DNA from: CAVSUR01 sp963846005
GTDB taxonomy: Bacteria > Actinomycetota > Actinomycetes > Streptosporangiales > Streptosporangiaceae
Assembly (NCBI GenBank): GCA_963846005.1
Contig: CAWJUH010000007.1
Location: 496,001-560,000, forward strand
DNA: 64,000 bases
Reading direction: 5' to 3'
Positions 61,343-64,000 of this stretch are shown piece by piece. A model generated the notes under the pieces. The model saw only the letters and a list, made by a program, of their open reading frames with translations. It made no database searches and was not told the origin of the DNA. Within the stretch, counting starts at the first letter, position 1; every line of letters begins with the position of its first letter. The translations under genes were made by a program, and so were the position numbers.

Positions 61343-63001
61343 TCAGCCGAGCGGCACCTTGATGACCCGCGTTCCCCAGCCGAGGAACCCGGTCGTGGTC
61401 CGGCTGGACTTCGGAGGCACGTATTCGGTGGCGAGCCACGCGGCGTCCGAGGCAGTGTCCGGGACCGCGAAGGAATAGTCACCCCAGCGCGGCGGGTCGG
61501 ACTTGCCCAGCCGGTAAGGCCCGGCGCCGGTTGCCGCCACGACCGCCGGGCCGAAGTTGCTGCCGTCGGCCTTCAGGGTGGCGTAGCCGACGCCCGGGAA
61601 CTGCGAGCGGCTGGTCAGCGTGAAGATGACCGCCGCGTTTCCGGCCGCGTCCGGCTGTACTGCCGGGTACAGCTCGTACTTGCCCGCGGTGGCGATGTAC
61701 CCCTGGCGGACGATCGACGCGCCCGTGATCCCGCTGGTGCCGAGCCTGGGCTTCACCTGGAACCAGGCGCCGCCCGCGCGTACCGAGCTGTCGCCGGCCG
61801 GCCGCAGGGCCGTGTTCAGCTCGCCCCAGACCGTGCCGCCGGCGTACTCAGCCTGCTGCATCCGGTCGTCACCGGAGTCGAGCTTGCTCGTGGCGCCCTT
61901 CTGCGGGGCCTGCGGCGGGATGGCGTACGCCTCGGAGTTGACGACGATGCTGGACAGGTCCGGCAGGCCGCCCTGGCCGACCTGGCTTCGGTGAGTCATG
62001 GCCCAGACGCCGATGCGGTGGTCGCCGGTGCCGCTGGGGTCGAGCGAGCTGAGGAAGTACTCGGCGCCCGGCTGCCCCGTGGACAACGCGGGCTGAGGGG
62101 CCACGGTGCCGGTCGTCAGGTTGCCGAAATGCACGACATGCGGGCTGGTAACGCCCTTGACCAGGTCGGACTTGTCGATCGCCCACAACTCCGCGCCGTT
62201 GAACTGCGGCCCGAGGATCGAGAACTCATCGGCGGTCACGTACAGGTTGTCCTGGTCGATCCCGATCCGCGGCTGGTCCCCGAAGCACGGGCAGCCATTC
62301 CCGGAGGGGTCCGTCGTGTCAATCGAGTACTCGTTCCACAGCCCGCGCGGGTCGGCGTCGTGCCGGACGGCGATGAGCAGGGATGACGCGGTGGACGAGT
62401 CGTTCAGGAACAGGATGGTCGCGAACCACGTCCGGGTCGCGGAGTCGTACCAGCAGCGCGGGTCGCTGGTGAACTCCTTGCCGCCCACGTTGAACAGGTC
62501 GTTGATGTTGAACGGCCCGCGCAGCGACTTCCCGTCGGCGCGGTAGATGCGGTACGCGGAGTTGACCGGCTCGAGCACGAAGCCGTTGCCCTCGCACAGC
62601 CCCTGGTCCGGCGGTTCGAACGTCTGCTCGTAGTTGGTGAACTGGCTGTCCCGGCTGCTGACGCCGTTGAAGTCAACCAGGGGATGCGCCGTGGCCGGTG
62701 CCGCCGCGGCCGCTGCGGCGTGCACGCCGGGCACCGCCTCCGCCGCCGGGTACTGAGCGGCGGGCAGGCGGCGGGCCGCACGGGAAACCAGGTGCGCTGC
62801 CGACGGCGCCCCGGTAGCCGGCGTGTGCCTGGGCACCTGCCGGGCGGCCTCCCGGGTGCCGGCGTAGCGCGTCACGACGACAGCCGGGTGAGCGCCCGAA
62901 CCAGGCGCCGCCTGCGCCCCGGCTGGCGCGAGCATGGCTGCGATTGTGGCCAGGCCCGCGGCGGCCGCCGCGCCCAGCCCCCCTGCACGAGTCAGGATCA
63001 C
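61343..63001 (-). CDS. Secreted protein of unknown family (552 aa)
   Basis: Signal peptide MILTRAGGLGAAAAAGLATI then AAMLAPAGAQA, from the GTG at 63001 with AAAGGGG ahead. A ~90-residue Ala-rich linker precedes a globular domain with repeated beta text: DFNGVSSRDSQFTNYEQTFEPPDQGLCEGNGF, RCWYDSATRTWFATILF, IGIDQDNLYVTADEFSILGPQFNGAELWAIDKSDLV. Repeated aromatic/Gly strand pairs suggest a beta-propeller-like fold; no catalytic motif is clear. The longer frame to 63493 overlaps htpG and is rejected. Confidence 0.75.
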   Translation of the reverse strand: MILTRAGGLGAAAAAGLATIAAMLAPAGAQAAPGSGAHPAVVVTRYAGTREAARQVPRHTPATGAPSAAHLVSRAARRLPAAQYPAAEAVPGVHAAAAAAAPATAHPLVDFNGVSSRDSQFTNYEQTFEPPDQGLCEGNGFVLEPVNSAYRIYRADGKSLRGPFNINDLFNVGGKEFTSDPRCWYDSATRTWFATILFLNDSSTASSLLIAVRHDADPRGLWNEYSIDTTDPSGNGCPCFGDQPRIGIDQDNLYVTADEFSILGPQFNGAELWAIDKSDLVKGVTSPHVVHFGNLTTGTVAPQPALSTGQPGAEYFLSSLDPSGTGDHRIGVWAMTHRSQVGQGGLPDLSSIVVNSEAYAIPPQAPQKGATSKLDSGDDRMQQAEYAGGTVWGELNTALRPAGDSSVRAGGAWFQVKPRLGTSGITGASIVRQGYIATAGKYELYPAVQPDAAGNAAVIFTLTSRSQFPGVGYATLKADGSNFGPAVVAATGAGPYRLGKSDPPRWGDYSFAVPDTASDAAWLATEYVPPKSSRTTTGFLGWGTRVIKVPLG

Positions 63002-63216
63002 CTGATCCCCTTTCGCCGACGACGAGCCCGCCCGTCTCGGCCCGTCCTGGCCGCCGCGTGATCCGGCGACCGGAGTTCCGATTCGCGGAAGCCGGCCTGC
63101 CGGGTGGCAGCGGCGGATTAACCGGGTCAGGTTATCTTCCTGATCTTTGTGATGTGAATGTTGCCGGCATGTCGTGACATAACTGACGCCTGAGCACCAG
63201 CTGCGCAGCGGGATCG

Positions 63217-64000
63217 TCAGGCGCCCGCGCTGCCGGCCAGCCTCTCCAGCAGGGCGTTGAGCTGCGTCACGAACGCAGCCGGGTCCTCGATCCGGGCGCC
63301 CAGGGTCAGCACCGCCTGGCCGTAGAGCACCTGCGCCCAGCCGGCCAGCCGCTGCTCGTCCTGCTCGTCGCGCAGCCGGGCCACCAGCGGGTGCCCGGGG
63401 TTGATCTCCAGCACGGCCCGGGCCGGCAGGCCCGAGCCGCGCAGCCGCCGGGTCGCGCTGAGCTCGGAGTCCGGCTCGTCGGTCACGATGCACGACGGCG
63501 AGCTGGTCAGCCCGCTGCTCACCCGCACGTCCGAGACCTCCGCGGCCAGGATCTGCTGCAGCCGGCGGCCAGGCCGGCGAACTCGGTCTTCGCCTGCTCG
63601 GTTTCTTCCTGCTGCCCCGCGTCGTCCAGCGCGCTCAGGTCGGCCGAGCCCTGGCTGACCGACTGCAGCCGCTTGCCGCCGAACTCGCGCAGGCTGCTCA
63701 CCACCCAGCCGTCGATCACGTCACCGAGCAGCAGCACCTCCACGTCCCTGGCCGCGAACGCCTCCAGGTGCGGGCTGGCCTTCGCGGCGGCCAGGCCCGG
63801 GGCGAGCAGGTAGTAGATCTGCTGCTGGCCGTCCTTCATCCGCGCCACGTAGTCCGCGAGCGACACCGCCGGCTCGTCGCCGGCGGACCTGGTCGAGGTG
63901 AAGCGCAGCAGCTTCGCGATCTCGCCGGAGTTGGCGTAGTCCTCGGCCACGCCCTCCTTCAGCGCGGTACCGAACTCGCGGTAGAACGCGGCGTACTTGC
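63217..64000 (-). pseudogene. htpG: Hsp90 chaperone HtpG, C-terminal part, frameshifted; runs off the window
   Basis: The frame to 63519 has the Hsp90 middle/C-terminal pattern KYAAFYREFGTALKEGVAEDYANSGEIAKLLRFTST, YVARMKDGQQQIYYLLAPGLAAAKASPHLEAFAARDVEVLLLGDVIDGWVVSSLREF. It breaks at about 63560, and the other frame continues with LQQILAAEVSDVRVSSGLTSSPSCIVTDEPDSEL and ARAVLEINPGHPLVARLRDEQDEQRLAGWAQ to the stop. One missing base explains it. The N-terminal ATPase domain lies beyond 64000. Confidence 0.85.

Noticed and set aside
61343..63493. A 716-residue version of the secreted protein
   Set aside because: The extra N-terminal 160 codons overlap htpG on the same strand in another frame, and a good signal peptide begins at 63001.

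Overview
The window reads as a high-GC, probably filamentous actinobacterium (Streptomyces/Streptosporangiales-like; exact genus not determinable). Signs: most genes are GC-biased at the third base and many start with GTG or TTG. There is a complete conservon (CvnA-D), an AfsR-like SARP regulator, an XRE/DUF5753 regulator beside a DUF397 gene, a LAL-type LuxR regulator, a DivIVA-domain protein and a tRNA-integrated genomic island.

Layout. 1-5.2 kb (minus strand): an ArsR/SRPBCC/ABM operon behind a candidate operator, an APC permease, a PAP2-family membrane enzyme and an FHA protein. 5.5-16.2 kb (plus): an uptake-and-catabolism locus with an allantoinase/PuuE-like deacetylase, a quinone oxidoreductase, an acyl-CoA dehydrogenase, a Gfo/Idh/MocA oxidoreductase, two tandem substrate-binding lipoproteins showing gene-conversion tracts, and LivHMGF (livG is frameshifted). 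16.3-23.3 kb: an orphan NMT1/SsuA-like binding protein divergent from the conservon cvnABCD, whose sensor carries a NIT domain.

23.3-36.35 kb: an integrated island in a tRNA-Met(CAT) gene, bounded by a perfect 38-bp direct repeat. It carries integrase and excisionase, HicA/HicB at the left end, a YefM/RelE pair at the right end, an IS21-family and an IS110-family insertion sequence, a 42-bp minisatellite, and small or decaying cargo genes. Copies of the attachment-flanking sequence recur at 36.4 and 40.0 kb, suggesting an older or tandem island that holds a 906-codon secreted orphan.

40.3-47.9 kb: small hypothetical genes, a VOC protein, a DUF72 protein, a frameshifted GNAT, a secreted protein, a GMC oxidoreductase and hydrolase debris. 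47.9-51.1 kb: a nitric-oxide locus (flavohaemoglobin, DivIVA-domain protein, bacterial NO synthase). 51.3-61.3 kb: large regulators (AfsR-like, XRE, LAL-LuxR), each near small genes, two of which encode tiny predicted exported peptides, plus a frameshifted HATPase gene. 61.3-64 kb: a secreted protein and the C-terminal part of htpG, also frameshifted.

Four otherwise well-conserved genes (livG, GNAT, HATPase, htpG) carry single small indels. This looks at least partly like draft-sequence error and should be settled before any is called a pseudogene. A 39-bp element shared (37/39) upstream of the flavohaemoglobin and HATPase genes is the strongest unexplained regulatory signal.
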